Source: Liolophura sinensis
Lineage: Eukaryota; Mollusca; Polyplacophora; Chitonida; Chitonidae
Length of the DNA stretch: 64,000 nt
Assembly (NCBI RefSeq): GCF_032854445.1
Contig: NC_088300.1
Coordinates: forward strand, 65,262,984 to 65,326,983
Direction of reading: 5' to 3'
Shown one piece after another: positions 11,977 to 24,429 of the stretch. The notes under the pieces were generated by a model. That model saw only the letters and a list, made by a program, of their open reading frames with translations. It was not told where the DNA came from and searched no databases. The stretch's first letter is position 1. Each line of letters begins with the position of its first letter. Both the position numbers and the translations under genes were made by a program.

Positions 11977-14680
11977 ATAAGAATGTTAATAAAACACGCA
12001 ATACAACATCAAAATATATGGTGTGAAGGGTTTGGGGAAAACCATTTACCAGTATACTGAGGATTTTCAATGTAGTAGAACGACATCTGAGTTCAATTGG
12101 AATTAACTTCAGTCTATCCTTTATCATTCAGTGTTAATGAAGAACCTTTACCGCCAAAAGTAGTTCTGGCCTAGGCTCCCTTTTTTCATTCTTGCCATTG
12201 CGATGACGTTATTACTCATGAAATGCAAGGGAACAATGCATGGTCCATTCAACTTGAGCTTGAGTCGTCACTGTGTTGAAAAAAGTAGTCCAGTCAGTGT
12301 TCATCTTTAAATTTTAAATCAAATAAGCATCTTATTTGGCCTTCGGTTATCCGGGTTTGTAATGCACATATGGTAAGAGGATCATGCACAATTGGTAACA
12401 GGGTCTTAGCCAAAAACAGAGCACCGTCTGTTCAAGCGATGCTATAAGCTACTTTCCATAGTGTATAGTTTTAATTGGTTAATCCCCTCATGTCACATAA
12501 ATTCCAATCGGCTCTGTAAAAGAATAGGGTCAGTTTTACTTCCTCGTCCGCGTACCATAACGGAAGACCTCTGTTTCTGTCTGCCTCCTTGACGCTGCCT
12601 TACATTCAAGAACCACAAATGATACTTGTTGTCAAAAGGTTATGAACGTAGAGTCCTCTTGTGAGACATCTTGGCATTGCAATGTCTCCATGAAATTGAA
12701 TGGACTGAATCACTTTTCGCTTTTGTTCACTTTTCACAAGAAAATCATTGGGGAGGAGAGGGACAATGAAAAATTGATACCAAATATTATGCATTTATAA
12801 ATGTATTGGTTATTTGATAGGCGTGTTTCACAAACCAGATAAAACGTAACGCGACCGTAACTATCATGTCGGAGTNNNNNNNNNNNNNNNNNNNNNNNNN
12901 NNNNNNNNNNNNNNNNNNNNNNNNNNNNNNNNNNNNNNNNNNNNNNNNNNNNNNNNNNNNNNNNNNNNNNNNNNNNNNNNNNNNNNNNNNNNNNNNNNNN
13001 NNNNNNNNNNNNNNNNNNNNNNNNNNNNNNNNNNNNNNNNNNNNNNNNNNNNNNNNNNNNNNNNNNNNNNNNNNNTAAATGTATGGTTATTTGAATAGGC
13101 GTGTTTCACAAACCCAGATAAAACGTAACGCGACCGTAACTATCCATAGGTGGCAGTCCATGGAATATGCGTTACTCCGACATGATAGTTACCTTTTGAC
13201 GATGCATGCAGTTGATGGGGTGGTTTTGATGTAGGTATGGTTCATTCTCCTCAAGCATTACTTGTAACCGGGCATGTATTCTACTTCCAAGAACTGAACT
13301 ATGTTCAGTATTCAATTATGAACCTAGTATGTTCAACCACCCCATTTCCATATATACCCACGAATTCACCCGAAATAAGGGGTTCAAACTTGACACTTTC
13401 AAGGAACATTTCGGACAAAACCTCGGGACAGCTTTTCAACTCCACTTTACACACAATGTCATTAAATAAGTTAACCACTGATAAGTTTTCCATAATCTAC
13501 GAATCGTGTAACTTCGCAAAACGCAAGACTTATTTAATTCCAGATGATGACGAACTAAAGTGCCGAAATACTAAGTGAAAAAGGCTCTTCTATTTTCCTG
13601 AGTACTCGTGCATTTGTGCACTGTACATGGCTTTGAGGTTTATGCTTTATTCTATTCAATCCATGTTTTAACATTAAGTGTTGCGTAATGCTTTGACTTA
13701 TCTCAATAACTCTGTTCTTTCTGCTCTATTCCCAAAGCAAGTGCATGTGATGGGGGAATTGGTCAGTGACGCCTTTTAGATGATTATGTTCCTCTTTAAA
13801 TTTCTTTATTTGTGTGATTGTTGTTTAACGCCATACTTAAACATTTTCCAGTGATATGATAGGGGTATTGTTATGATGGGAGGAAGCCAGAATGTAAGTG
13901 GTAACCCAGCGACGTTTGACAAGTTACTGATGAAGTTCCCACGTGCGACGTATACAGATATGCACACCATATTAGGGTTGGTCTTCACTGAATGCTGGCT
14001 GCGCAATCCCTCACGCCAGCACCGCCAAGCGTTTATCATCAGCATGCAACGCTTCGCGAACACTAAGGCAGGGGAATCTACAAATTCCCTGAATTAACAC
14101 TGCTTAAAGTACTATACATGAGCTGCTTTACATGTTAGCTCAGAAAGCTATATCATTCTCTTTCTTCTTGACATCTCGAAGGGCAAGGCCCACAATCAAT
14201 AAAAGACTCCACACATGCAATAAACGCAACTTCCTTCAGTTTCCGACGGGATACAATCAAGGCAGTTTCTGCATTCCTTGTCACAAAAACACATTTAAGT
14301 GAGTTTGGAACCACACAAAGACACTTCCAAACATTTACAGGTCTCCAAAAATCTACGGATACAATGGTCTTGATTGTCAGTGGGCATATATGTTAATTAT
14401 GAAAGTTTCTTAGCTATATAAAGCAGGGAGTTATCCACACACTTAAGGCACAGTATTTGGGTGTAAGGAAAATGTAAGAATTTACAGTGGATAAAGAACT
14501 ATCACACGCAATCAAGGGGCTAAGGTTTTCCCCAAAAAACCCTAATGGGTAGCCCAGGACTTAGTTTCAATGAAAGATTCGGCTTGCAGACGAAAATCGA
14601 GCGCGGGCCCAAAGCGACAAAAGGTTTTCTTGAGAGGACTTAGAGGATACGGGTCAGCCTAGATCGCCACGAATTACTGC
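11977..14680. other. No supported gene
   Basis: Apart from the gap, I see only unremarkable AT-rich sequence. The largest open frame (13237-13578, plus, 113 codons) has no recognisable domain, no composition bias and no splice support. Confidence 0.5.
12798..13144. repeat. Assembly gap (200 N) flanked by a near-identical repeat
   Basis: N bases fill 12876-13075. The 68 bases before it (12798-12865) and the 69 after it (13076-13144) are almost the same sequence, differing by a few indels. In addition 12859-12875 is the exact reverse complement of 13174-13190. The gap is a placeholder of standard size. The flanks suggest an unresolved duplication, a haplotype overlap or an inverted structure. 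Confidence 0.9.
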
Positions 14681-14682
14681 CG

Positions 14683-15033
14683 TCAGCTGAGCAAACCGTT
14701 TAACGTGCACAGAGAGTAGTCACTGACAACAACTGTATGGAACTTGTGACGCGAGGCAATGGCGTCGTAGTAACCTCTCATATTGTCCACAACAGCGGGC
14801 AATGGATCACTTGGAGTCCTACCCAGGTCCGGCTGGGGATCCACCCTTGGGAGCCAATGCTACCAAAGTGTTAACAACGGCGTGGGCGTGCATACGAAGA
14901 ACCCCTGCTGTTCGTCCGAATTCTTTTGCCAGATCACCAGCACTGAACTTCCAATCCTCGATGAATCCTTGGAACACGCGCCGTTCGAACCGTCCGTCGA
15001 TCCCAAATGTCCATGCGCGTACGAGATTGTTTA

Positions 15034-15035
<2 letters not shown>
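14683..15035 (-). pseudogene. Possible transposase HTH fragment, frameshifted
   Basis: On the minus strand one frame reads a helix-turn-helix-like stretch (SAGDLAKEFGRTAGVLRM..VVNTL). After a stop the reading continues in another frame (SDPLPAVVDNMRGYYDAI) until TGA at 14685. The layout (HTH, then a GRTP-like linker) recalls the N-terminus of Tc1/mariner transposases, but no catalytic residues are visible. It ends against a TA microsatellite. It is a broken fragment of unknown element; the class is a guess. Confidence 0.3.
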
Positions 15036-15085
<50 letters not shown>

Positions 15086-15086
15086 A
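15036..15086. repeat. (TA)n microsatellite
   Basis: About 25 TA units are interrupted once. Confidence 0.95.
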
Positions 15087-15762
15087 GCCTCCATGTACAA
15101 GCTCATCTATGTCTCATATCACAGTACACTACATAAGATCTGGAATGCCCACAGCAGATCATACTATAACTGGGGTCAGTTCTCCACGACGTAACCAAGA
15201 GCTGGCGCAGTACACGGGGACACTGAGGTCGGTGTGACAACTCCTGGCCAGACGAGGGCAACAACTCGATCACCGGGACTTAGGAGACAACGTCAAGTAG
15301 GAGACTTGTGCGGTGTGTTCTGGTCTTATCATCACTTCGCACCCTTTATCACTGACATCCCTTTCTAACCCTTAGTGCCTTTCACTACCCTTCCCCCCGC
15401 CCACCCTCCACTCCACACAACATCACACGTTTACCCGTCCTAATTTAGACCACGCCATCGAGTTAACTATCCAGTTAGACCAAAACGGTTACATTTAACC
15501 ATCGGTTAGACCTAAACGTTTAATCTCGTTTTCTTTTCTCTTCTTTTTTATACTATGTTTATATATGTACGCCCTATTCGTGCCTTAGTTCCTCTTACCT
15601 AAGCTGTACTCACACAAAACAAAGCAGGCTTTCACGTCTCTGCAAGACCACAGTATCTATGTTTAGACAAAAACCAATTCTGTAAGGTAACTCTTACGTG
15701 TTTCTCTTTATATGTATACTCTTCCTATTTGTGTATCCGAAACTATTATTGTTACTCATGTC

Positions 15763-15875
15763 ATCTATCTATCTATCTATCTATCTATCTATATATATAT
15801 ATATATACAATCTTAATATATACAGTTATGTGAAGACAACTCTATAGGATGTTTTGGTAAAGGAAAAAGCTATAT

Positions 15876-15908
<33 letters not shown>

Positions 15909-15937
15909 TAATATATATATATACTATATATATATAT
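15763..15937. repeat. (ATCT)n then (TA)n microsatellite cluster
   Basis: ATCT repeats at 15763-15791 run into TA repeats to 15807. A second interrupted TA tract lies at 15871-15937. Confidence 0.95.
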
Positions 15938-17212
15938 TGAGATATCGATCAACAGAATATCTCCCCTACATATATATATTGTTTCTTTCACAGCACCATC
16001 TCACAGGACGTCACGGACTATTTTCAAGTCATCACGGCCGGAATGTGTGCAACACTGTATCATGGTACGCTGCATGAATACACGTGGATCCATACTGATG
16101 CGTATTGCCTTCTTTTCAAAGACTGATATACTGTTAAGTCAATATAAAAGCCGGTGCAGGCCTTCTATGATTGTTTGTGTGGATTCACTAAGTAATCCAT
16201 GCGTGTATTCCTCCGTGAATTAATTCTATGTACCATGTTCTGGTATGTATATATATCGCCATATCTATATGTGGGTCCATATAACAGTCCGTAAACCACT
16301 AACCTACCTTTCTGCCAGGGCACATGCTCCTGTAAGCATGCATTCCACCAAACTCCAGGGATTTCTCCGAATTGGGCGAGTCCGCATGTCCGTTCGGCAT
16401 ATGACCAGAGATTAAGGCGTGAACGTCCAAGGGGTAAGGATTGCCCTGCCGTTTACCGTGGATACCGTAGGTATACAGCTACGGTACTGCCCTCCCAACA
16501 GTAATCAGCCGACTACTTCTGCCCTCGTTACGCCTGCGTGCGACTCTTTCGTGGAATTCATCTAGCCCCAGATACTTCTACTAGCTCTTATTAACAAGTA
16601 TTCGGACTGGATCAGAGTACAGTTATAATGAGCTCTGCGATCGGACAGTTCGTCAGTCCGTCACTCGCCCTTACCGTCCGTTCCCCCTCGCTCGATCCCT
16701 CCCTCTTCAGCTGTGCATAACTCCTCTCTGTCCGTGACGCCTGCCAACCACTGGCGTTACGCTAAGCCTTACACTACAAAGAGAGCCGAAATTAACATAA
16801 TCTACAACAGCTCGACCTAATTTTGATCCTGCGCTGCCTATGTGGGCCTATTGAATTTTGTAATGGCGTATTTAGTACTGAGTCATTGCGCATTCTTATG
16901 TGGTCAGAATGAAGTCAGCCAGCAGTACTTTGAAGCCGGCGTGGCTGTCATATGATGGATTTATTCACATGGCTATATCGGGAACTAACGTATGCAAAAC
17001 ATAAGCACACGATTCGGGGCTCAGAAATCGATGGGCTAGCACCTGCTGACACACACTCTTGCATAATTGGGAGTCCAGGGATTGTGGATGAGAAACAGTA
17101 TGAGTTAGTTCCCGAAATAGCTGCAGCGCGCCGTCCAGGGTCTGCCGGCTGACGGTCGCTCTGCCGGGCTCGCGGGGACCCTTGATTTTGAGTGGAAACC
17201 CACCAGCTCTGA
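15938..17212. other. No supported gene
   Basis: Mixed, moderately GC-rich sequence between 16300 and 17200 shows short overlapping frames on both strands. None has a recognisable domain or paired splice sites. Confidence 0.5.
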
Positions 17213-17368
17213 GCTGAAGCCGAGTCGGTACGAGAATGGCGCCGCGAGCTGAGCAGGAACCGGGCCGCCATTCACTGGATGAAATCGGAGAATATCTTAG
17301 CCTCGTGGTCAGCTGAATCGAGGCAGGTAGAAATAGACGCGAACCAGTATTTAAGTCGGTTTGGTTAA
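17213..17368 (+). CDS. Coding-like fragment, unrecognised
   Basis: There is an open stretch of 51 codons to TAA without its own Met near the start. The composition is charged and amphipathic, with the run VREWRRELSRN and, further on, SWSAESRQVEIDANQYL. It could be a degraded exon or retroelement piece. No family is recognised, and the upstream frame is closed. The overlapping minus-strand frame (16965-17405) looks less protein-like. Confidence 0.2.
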   Translation, partial: AEAESVREWRRELSRNRAAIHWMKSENILASWSAESRQVEIDANQYLSRFG

Positions 17369-17544
17369 ATATATGTTTCAGGCTCTTGTACACTGTAAAA
17401 ACCAATCTTTTAAATGTAATACATGCAGTACTGACAGAAAGCTATTATGATTTCTGAGTGATTCTGTAGAATAGACCAATGTTAATGCAAACATAGACCA
17501 TTGTAGTTTATTACTTTATGTACAACACCAGTTGAGGTATTCTC

Positions 17545-17640
17545 CTCCGACAATAATGCCGGCCGCCGTCGTATAAGTGAAATATTCTTGAGTACGGCGT
17601 AAAACACCAATCAAATAAATAAATAAATAAATAAATAAAT
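17545..17640 (+). mobile_element. SINE-A 3' fragment
   Basis: It matches the SINE-A end: ataatgccggccgccgtcgt, ataagtgaaatattcttgag, tacggcgtaaaacaccaatc, then AAATA repeats. The 5' part is absent. Confidence 0.85.
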
Positions 17641-18046
17641 GTATTCTACTGGCAGAATAGAATAAGCCTGCCATGTATAACGTAATACCTTGTAGCAAGA
17701 ATCTGTTCTACCATCATTCAGTTTCTAAAACAGCATTCTGTCATTGTAACAAATTAATTTTTAGATTGTATATACCAAGCATAATTAATAAAATGACAAT
17801 GGCTGTGGCAGTTCATTAAATGTTCACATATATACGGTATACACACTAGTTTTGATAATTTTAGAATAAAGTGAAACTATACAAGTACATGCAAAGACTT
17901 GGATTTTTATATACTTACATTAAAGTCATTACTTGCAAATCCTGCCATTTTATGGGTACTGTTCATAATTAGCAAATACAGAGATAAAAGAAATTTAATT
18001 GACATATTATGACATTTATATATTTATATTAGAATAATGAAATTAC

Positions 18047-18285
18047 CTCGCCCGATACTTTATATCAAGTTTTACGTTTACCGCCAGCAGATACAACACC
18101 AGCTGTGATGTCATTTCAGGACGAGGCTGCAGCTGAATACGGACACATTCAACCAAGACGCTTTGTTTCAGGCTCTGTGGAGCGCGTTGTATTGTGATTA
18201 AGTTGCCAGAGGGCGTCTGTGCGGGCTCTGTTAGATCCGCGTCATTCAGGTTGGCTATGATGGCACCAGAGGCCATCACGAACAT
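18047..18285 (-). CDS. Candidate first coding exon, unrecognised
   Basis: From ATG at 18285 an 80-residue frame runs to a good donor (gag|gtaatt at 18047/18046). It begins MFVMASGAIIANLNDADL and later contains VLYLLAVNVKLDI. A TAA lies immediately before the ATG. The peptide has plausible composition, but no domain is recognised, no partner exon was found, and the -3 base is T. The plus strand has a competing short frame. Confidence 0.25.
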
Positions 18286-18554
18286 TTATACACGTACATC
18301 ATCACATTGTACTCATCCTCCGCTTCAAGCGTTCTTTCGCACATTAATGACGTGGCAATTCCAGTCAAAATGTACCTGAAACAACAGCAGTATCTATATT
18401 TCTGTTTCATCCAAATAGCAAAAAGATGTAAAAGCATCACTGCTTGTCATGTGGAGTTTGGCTTGTATATTAACAATTGCTGTTTTAATCTCACCTTCAA
18501 GCTTTGGATTTCAAAGTCCCAGCTCATGCTGCCTTTCGTGGGCAGAGAGCCCGG

Positions 18555-18650
18555 TATCTTCCCACCATAATGCTGGCCGCCGTCGTATAAGTGAAAATAT
18601 TCTTGAATACGGCGTTAAACCCTAATAATAAATAAATAAATAAATAAATC
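18555..18650 (+). mobile_element. SINE-A 3' fragment
   Basis: This is another truncated SINE-A tail (ccaccataatgctggccgcc onward), ending in AATA repeats. Confidence 0.85.
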
Positions 18651-18976
18651 AAGCTTTGGACAAACCTGAGAGCAGACTGGACCAAATGCCGACGTATATC
18701 TATAATACCACACTGAAACACAATGTTGCCGACGGCACCAAATATACATGCCGCTCCATACACCTGTCATGCACAAAATACCGCGCACCACACTTAGTAA
18801 TTCCCCTCACCTTCAACTGTGCGCCAATGTAGCGAAGGATGTACCGATGTACCAATTTTCATCGAACGATAGACTTATTGTTATTTTATCGCCATATGCC
18901 AATAAGTTTTATCACTTATGTGATGCACGATGGTTGTTTTTAATTGTGCAGTTTTAAGCGTGACTGTAACAATGAT

Positions 18977-19133
18977 CAACCGTCGAATATCAGCCTTAAG
19001 TCTTGACTATAAAAATTTACAACCGTCGAATATCAAGCCTTTGTAAGTCTTGACTATAACAAATGTCCGGCCGTCCATTGTCAAGCCTTTAATAAGTCTT
19101 GACTATAACAAATGTACGACCGTCGAATATAAC
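18977..19133. repeat. Tandem repeat, ~45-50 bp unit
   Basis: About three and a half copies of a unit contain ccgtcgaatatcaagcctt and aagtcttgactataacaaat. Confidence 0.85.
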
Positions 19134-20299
19134 TTTTAATTTTTTTTTTACAATCTAGCTCGTATCACGCCTGAAGCCGTGAACCTTTTTTATATTTTAA
19201 GATCTCTATTCATTGGGCTGTGCCTGTTTAGCTCAGCCGTATACCCTTACTCCTCAAGGCAAGTAGGCCTATATGGCGGACTTTTGTTTTTATTTCCTCA
19301 ATTTTTTTTCGATCATATGATGTATGTTTTATTTCGAGAAATCTGACAATACTCGATAACTTGTAAAAGGCAGAACGAAGTAACATACACCACATATCTG
19401 AAATTGATAGGGATATGACAAAGATGGTTATAGGCGTTTCATCATCAACGACATTTTTTAGAAATACTTATAGTTACCCCTTTCATAGTTAAGTAAAGAA
19501 AATTAAAGTATTTTTCAAAGGTTATAACTGTTTTATGTTCTTTTCGATCAATGGTCGGCAGTTGCCTACAACGAATGGTGAACCTGTTCGAGACGAGCTT
19601 AGCGCTTCCTAAGTATCCCTAGGGTTGACATCACAACATATTTGACTGCATGCTGCTTAATTTCGGGGCTGAGGAAAACTGTAATTTAAAACAATTTCTA
19701 TCCCTCTAACAAGGGTAAGTTTGTTTGTGCAACAAACCTTACTAAAAACATATTGTAGGCAGATTGCTTTTGTTGCTTGACAAAGCATTGTTGAGGCGTG
19801 CAGTTACCCTTAATTCACATAAACGGTTATTTACTGGCGACAAGAATGCATTCCGATTAACTGTGTTGTTGGGCGAGTAGTTAAATAAAGAAAGCATTAA
19901 AATGAATATGAATGGGAAGTCTGTCAGAACAGTATTTCATTTGGATTCTTTCATATATTGCCCTAGGCAAACAGATCTTCGTAGTCCTAGATTAGACTGA
20001 ACACGACAATACGGTAAACTGTATCAATGACGTTTTAGCTCGATAAGCTGTTTACAGCAATTGATCAAAGTTTTTAAGCTTGTTCTCGACAAATGTGCCT
20101 GTTCACATGCCCACAACATAGAGTTAATCTGACATTCATTATAAATTTTCCTTGTTTATTTTAACGCGCAAGATATCAATAAAATTGTTCTGTAATATTT
20201 ATTTGTTGTAATAGATCGCTGCATTTGTGGGGGTCTATTTGTATTTGTGTGGCCTGCGTGTTTGGGAGTTTAACATGGTTTCCCAGATTACTTCGGTTA

Positions 20300-20640
20300 T
20301 TTCACCTCGTTGTCTGTCATATTATTTCGGATATGTCACATTGATGTTTTCCTATTATTTCGATCATGTAACACAGGTGGATGTCATACTATTTCGATTA
20401 TGTCAAAATGTTTTTTCCTATTATTTCGATCATGTCACACCGGTATCTGCCATAGTGTTTCGGTTATGTCAAACCGAGGCCTGCTAGACTATTTTGGTTA
20501 TGTCAAAACGATAACTTACATTTTTTCGGTTTTGAAGCGACGATGTCTCTTAGATTTTTCTCTAATGTTTCGACGGTGTCTTCATCATTATTTCGTCATT
20601 CTCATGGAGATATCTTCTATATTATTTTGAATATGTCATG
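20300..20640. repeat. Degenerate minisatellite, ~37-40 bp
   Basis: Units are built on 'tattatttcg.ttatgtcaca.cggtgtctgtca'. Two more units occur at about 21335-21405, beyond an RT relic and a SINE-A fragment, so the array was probably split by insertions. Confidence 0.8.
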
Positions 20641-21118
20641 AGGATGTCGAGCTATTACGGCAAAAACTTGTCTGCCAAGGTTATTCCATCAAACACCTTC
20701 ACTGTAAGTTTCTTAATTTTTATAATGAATGTAATTCTTTTGTCAGTGAATATTGACAAAGCGTCCAGAATCACTCTGTTTTATAATTGTGTATAATTCG
20801 GCTTAACCCGGGGTTACTGGTTTTATATTCGTTGTGTTGAATTGGATAGCCGTGTTGGATGTATGAATAGTTGCAATCAAAGCGCAAATTGTGTCATTGA
20901 CAGTTATATTCTAGCATGGTACACGGTTTGAATACTGATTTCACTCAGTCGCATAGAACATACCTTGTCTCTTTCCATTATCATTGAAAGCTGTTCACTG
21001 CTTCTCTTTGCATGAGATTTTCGTACTGTATCTACTTACTTAGTTCTTTGGTATTTTGTGTCAAAAGTCGTTTTGGGAATTGGTCTTGCGGTTATTGACC
21101 TTGAACGTCCATCTTGGT
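20641..21118 (+). pseudogene. RT-element relic, 3' end (copy 1)
   Basis: Its 5' part encodes remnants of the region after the RT core (RQKLVCQGYSIK..LHCKFLNFYNE), interrupted by stops. The remainder matches the 3' noncoding part of the copies at 53.3 and 42.6 kb (ggcttaacccgggg, gttgcaatcaaagcgcaa, ttgaccttgaacgtcc). It is non-functional. Confidence 0.7.
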
Positions 21119-21121
21119 CGA

Positions 21122-21295
21122 CGGTAAAAATATTTTACTTATACAACGCCGGCCAGCATTATGATGGGAGGAAACCGGGTAGATCCCAAGGGAAAACCAC
21201 CAACATCGGCAAGTAGCTGGAAGACCTTTCCACGTATGACCGGAGTGGAAGTCAGCATCTGAGCTTCAACTTACAGCGACCGCATTGGTGAGAGA
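21122..21295 (-). mobile_element. SINE-A, reverse, tail-less
   Basis: In reverse it shows the middle and head segments: cggccagcattatgatggga, tttccacgtatgaccgga, and the tRNA-like B-box region (acagcgaccgcattggtgag). The AATA tail is missing, and it abuts the RT relic. Confidence 0.8.
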
Positions 21296-21811
21296 CTCCC
21301 GTGTCATAGCGGTGCGCTGTGTTACGACGATGTGTTCCGCATTATTTAGGTTATGTCACGACAGTGTCTGTCACATTATTCAGGTTACGTGACAACGGTG
21401 TCTCTTTGATCAGTGCCAGTGCTCACACACCTTGAGTGCTGCCTGACTGGAACACCATGCCGAAGTTGTCCAATCCATTCACAAGCTGGCTGGCAATTAG
21501 CGTAACAAACTCTGTTGAACTACAGTGGAGCCAAAATATAATACATGGTAATATTGTTGAATTTTAAGACTAATGTCTTAAAAATAAACTCTTGGCATTG
21601 GCGTTCTCACCACCTTGGCCACGGAGGTCCCTAAAATTATTTATATTTTTAAAATTTTCTTCTGTCATCATATTGAAAGATTATAGCAACCATTTAGGCA
21701 GTCTACAAAGTGCGTGTCAACCATTCTTAACACAGAGAGAAAACTGTGTCCTGGCAAAGCATAACAAAATGGTGTAAACTGATTGTTATACACGTAGTTT
21801 ATTTATCAACA

Positions 21812-21850
21812 AGCACCAATCAATCAATCAATCAACCAATCAATCAATCT
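21812..21850. repeat. (CAAT)n microsatellite
   Basis: A short run of CAATCAAT units with one substitution. Confidence 0.9.
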
Positions 21851-23576
21851 TTATTAATAAACTCAATGTCAGCTACTCTATTATCACGACCATAATGTGT
21901 CTCGGTCGAAAAGTTAACTGCTTCTATATCACAATTAGAATGAAAAAAACAGGAACACAAATATCAAGTCAGTCGAAAAAAATAAATCAATTTGTATCGA
22001 TGATGTATATATATATTTATACAGGTGTTAGAGTTAGACTAGATCTCTTTCAGGTACGTTGTTATATGTGGTCCACGCGTTGAACACGTGATGTGCCCGT
22101 TTTAGTGTAGGTGGGTGAACATTGAAAGCCTGAGTCTGTGTGAGCAAGCAGTACAGCACATGTTGGCTACCACGGGTTCAGCTCGAAGACAGGCCTGCTC
22201 TCCTTTCATTCATGCCTCTCCGGGGCGGTCATGCATATATTCTGGTGGTTGATTCAGAACTTGTACTTAACTATTATTACTGACCGAATTTCAGCAGAGT
22301 TGGGATGACTCGTCTGTGCAGGAGTGCTCGCATACCTGACATAATTTCTTTAAATAGCTCAGGTTAAGCCCGGCGCCTTGAGATCGTCAAGTAGTTCTAA
22401 TGTCTGTTAACACACAAACACATGTATATATATGTATACATATAGCTGTAATTTCGATAAGTAATACAGCCTCTGTATACCGCTATATGGCTGAGTCTAT
22501 TTACATTACGTCAAACCTACATTATGTACAGGTCACATTGATAAGCTAACGCCAACGAGGCAGATAACTTTTTAAATTTCTTTGCTGTAGGTTGTCATGC
22601 TTCCTGATAAGTTTTTGACTTTATCGTGAATTATATTAAAATATAAATGTTTTTAAATCAGGTCTTTAAATACACGTTATCATTTAGAATTCCAGGTATA
22701 TAAAAGTGGCATCTTGAGGAAACAATATGAAGGCTTGACGTCATGTAATATATAACTTATTAAATAATGAATCATAAGGTATATAAACTTTTGTACCATG
22801 CATAGAATGATGCCCCTGCTAACAGTTCACGCACTGGGCTACCTTCACGCACCAAGAGTAAATACATTTGCCCATCGACCTCGTTTTTTTTTTTGACTTT
22901 GTCACGTGCGCTTTTTCGAGCGCCTGACGAAAGTGCCACGAGAAACAAACAGGTCGCGTCATCGCAAGCGTTTAAGACCACACCTGACGTTACGAGGCCG
23001 TGTATTTATAGAGGGACATTCAGTCGCTAACGACTGGTGACATGCCTACATCGCTTATCTAGCACACTGACAAACAGGCTCTGTCATATATTGCACGTGA
23101 CACCATAGCTTCGTCAAGCGAACGGGTCATTCTGTGCTGGCTGCTGTAATTCTTACAGTATGTGAGATGTGCTTATAGGTATCTTCACAAGACGTTGTGA
23201 GAACCAATTGTTCGTAAAGTAGGATGTAATGTATCACGTAATTTGTGTTTTCATCCTATACTGGAATACCAAAAAGTTCTCAAATTCGACGACTTCACCT
23301 GTACAGACTTGTTACGCTTTGTATCCGAATAGGGGCATCTTTTATCTCTTTATGAATGAACTTTGGAAAATTACTTTAGGTTCAAGGTTTCATTCACCGG
23401 CCCTAACCAGTCTAATGGAGGTGGACATATGTGCAGATTGCATTTCTGTTGTCAAGAATCTCTCACATTGAAAAAGACAAAACCCTTAGTAATTTTCGGA
23501 AATTGGAATAGAATTAGTGGCAACTCTGGAAAATTCTTTTCTGTATATAGTTTTAAAACATATTCTCATATCCTTT

Positions 23577-23789
23577 GGGGCCTCCGTGGCTCAGTTGGTT
23601 AGTGCGTTAGCGCAGCGTAATGACCCAGGAGATTTTCACCAGTGCGGTCGCTGTGAGTTCAAGTTGAGCTCATGCTGGCCATGGTCGTGGGTTTCCCCCG
23701 GGCTCTGCCCGGTTTCCTCTCACCATAATGCTGGCTGCGGTATATAAATATTCTTGAGTACGGCGTAAAACAGCAATCAAATAAATAAA
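23577..23789 (+). mobile_element. SINE-A, full length with internal deletion
   Basis: A tRNA-like head (A box tggctcagttggttag, B box around ggtcgctgtgagttcaag) leads to the standard tail. The segment between the head and 'tggtcgtgggtttccc' lacks about 50 bp present in the other full copies. The 13-bp target duplication tctcatatccttt is exact (23564-23576 and 23790-23802). Confidence 0.92.
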
Positions 23790-23829
23790 TCTCATATCCT
23801 TTCTGCCCTTGGAAAGATACTGTACGTGG

Positions 23830-24425
23830 CCATGCTGAAATCTGGACATAGATTGCTGTACGTCTTAATTATATTGTACGTCTATATTATATACATAGGC
23901 TGCTATGATTGAATACAGGCATAGGGTACACGTGACAAAAGACACCGGATTTTACATGCTGAAATATAGACGTACACAGTAGATTATATGAGGCAAAGAA
24001 ACTGATTTTACATGCTGGGATATAGACATAGATTACACGTGACAATATACACCGAGTTTGTCATGCTGAAACACAAAGATTACACGTGACAGTATACACT
24101 GAGTTTTACATGCTGTGACATAGACATAGATTACGCGTGGCAGTATACACTGAGGTTTTCATACTGGAACATAGGCGAAGATTACACGTGGCAAAAGACA
24201 TTGACTTTTTGCATGCTAGAATATCGACAAAGAGTATATACGTGGCAAAAGACGGTCCATGCTGGAACACAAACAAAAATAACAGGGACCAGGGACATCG
24301 AGTTTTCCATGCTGGAATGTAAACAAAAATTACACGTGACCAAAGACATGGAGTTTTCCATGCTGGAATGTAGACAAAAATTACACGTGACCAAGGACAT
24401 GGAGTTTTCCATGCTGGACCAAAAG
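23830..24425. repeat. Minisatellite, 51-bp unit
   Basis: The last three units are nearly identical at exactly 51-bp spacing (agttttccatgctggaatgt start at 24301, 24352, 24403). Earlier units are more diverged. The unit contains attacacgtgac, so it repeats a CACGTG E-box. Open frames on both strands here result from the 51-bp (17-codon) period. Confidence 0.85.
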
Positions 24426-24429
24426 TCGT

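Noticed and set aside
13237-13578. 113-codon plus-strand ORF
   Set aside because: No domain, no codon or composition signal, next to an assembly gap, and an antisense frame of similar quality overlaps it.
16948-17405. Minus-strand ORFs of 107 and 146 codons
   Set aside because: They overlap each other in different frames; the length is explained by locally higher GC content, with no domain.
20227-20630. Two overlapping plus ORFs rich in Phe, Ser and Ile
   Set aside because: They read a degenerate tandem repeat and are overlapping frames of the same DNA.
23578-23670. tRNA gene, suggested by A and B box sequences
   Set aside because: It is the tRNA-derived head of SINE-A: the same sequence recurs at 26.6, 26.9, 49.5 and 50.7 kb with a non-tRNA body and target duplications.
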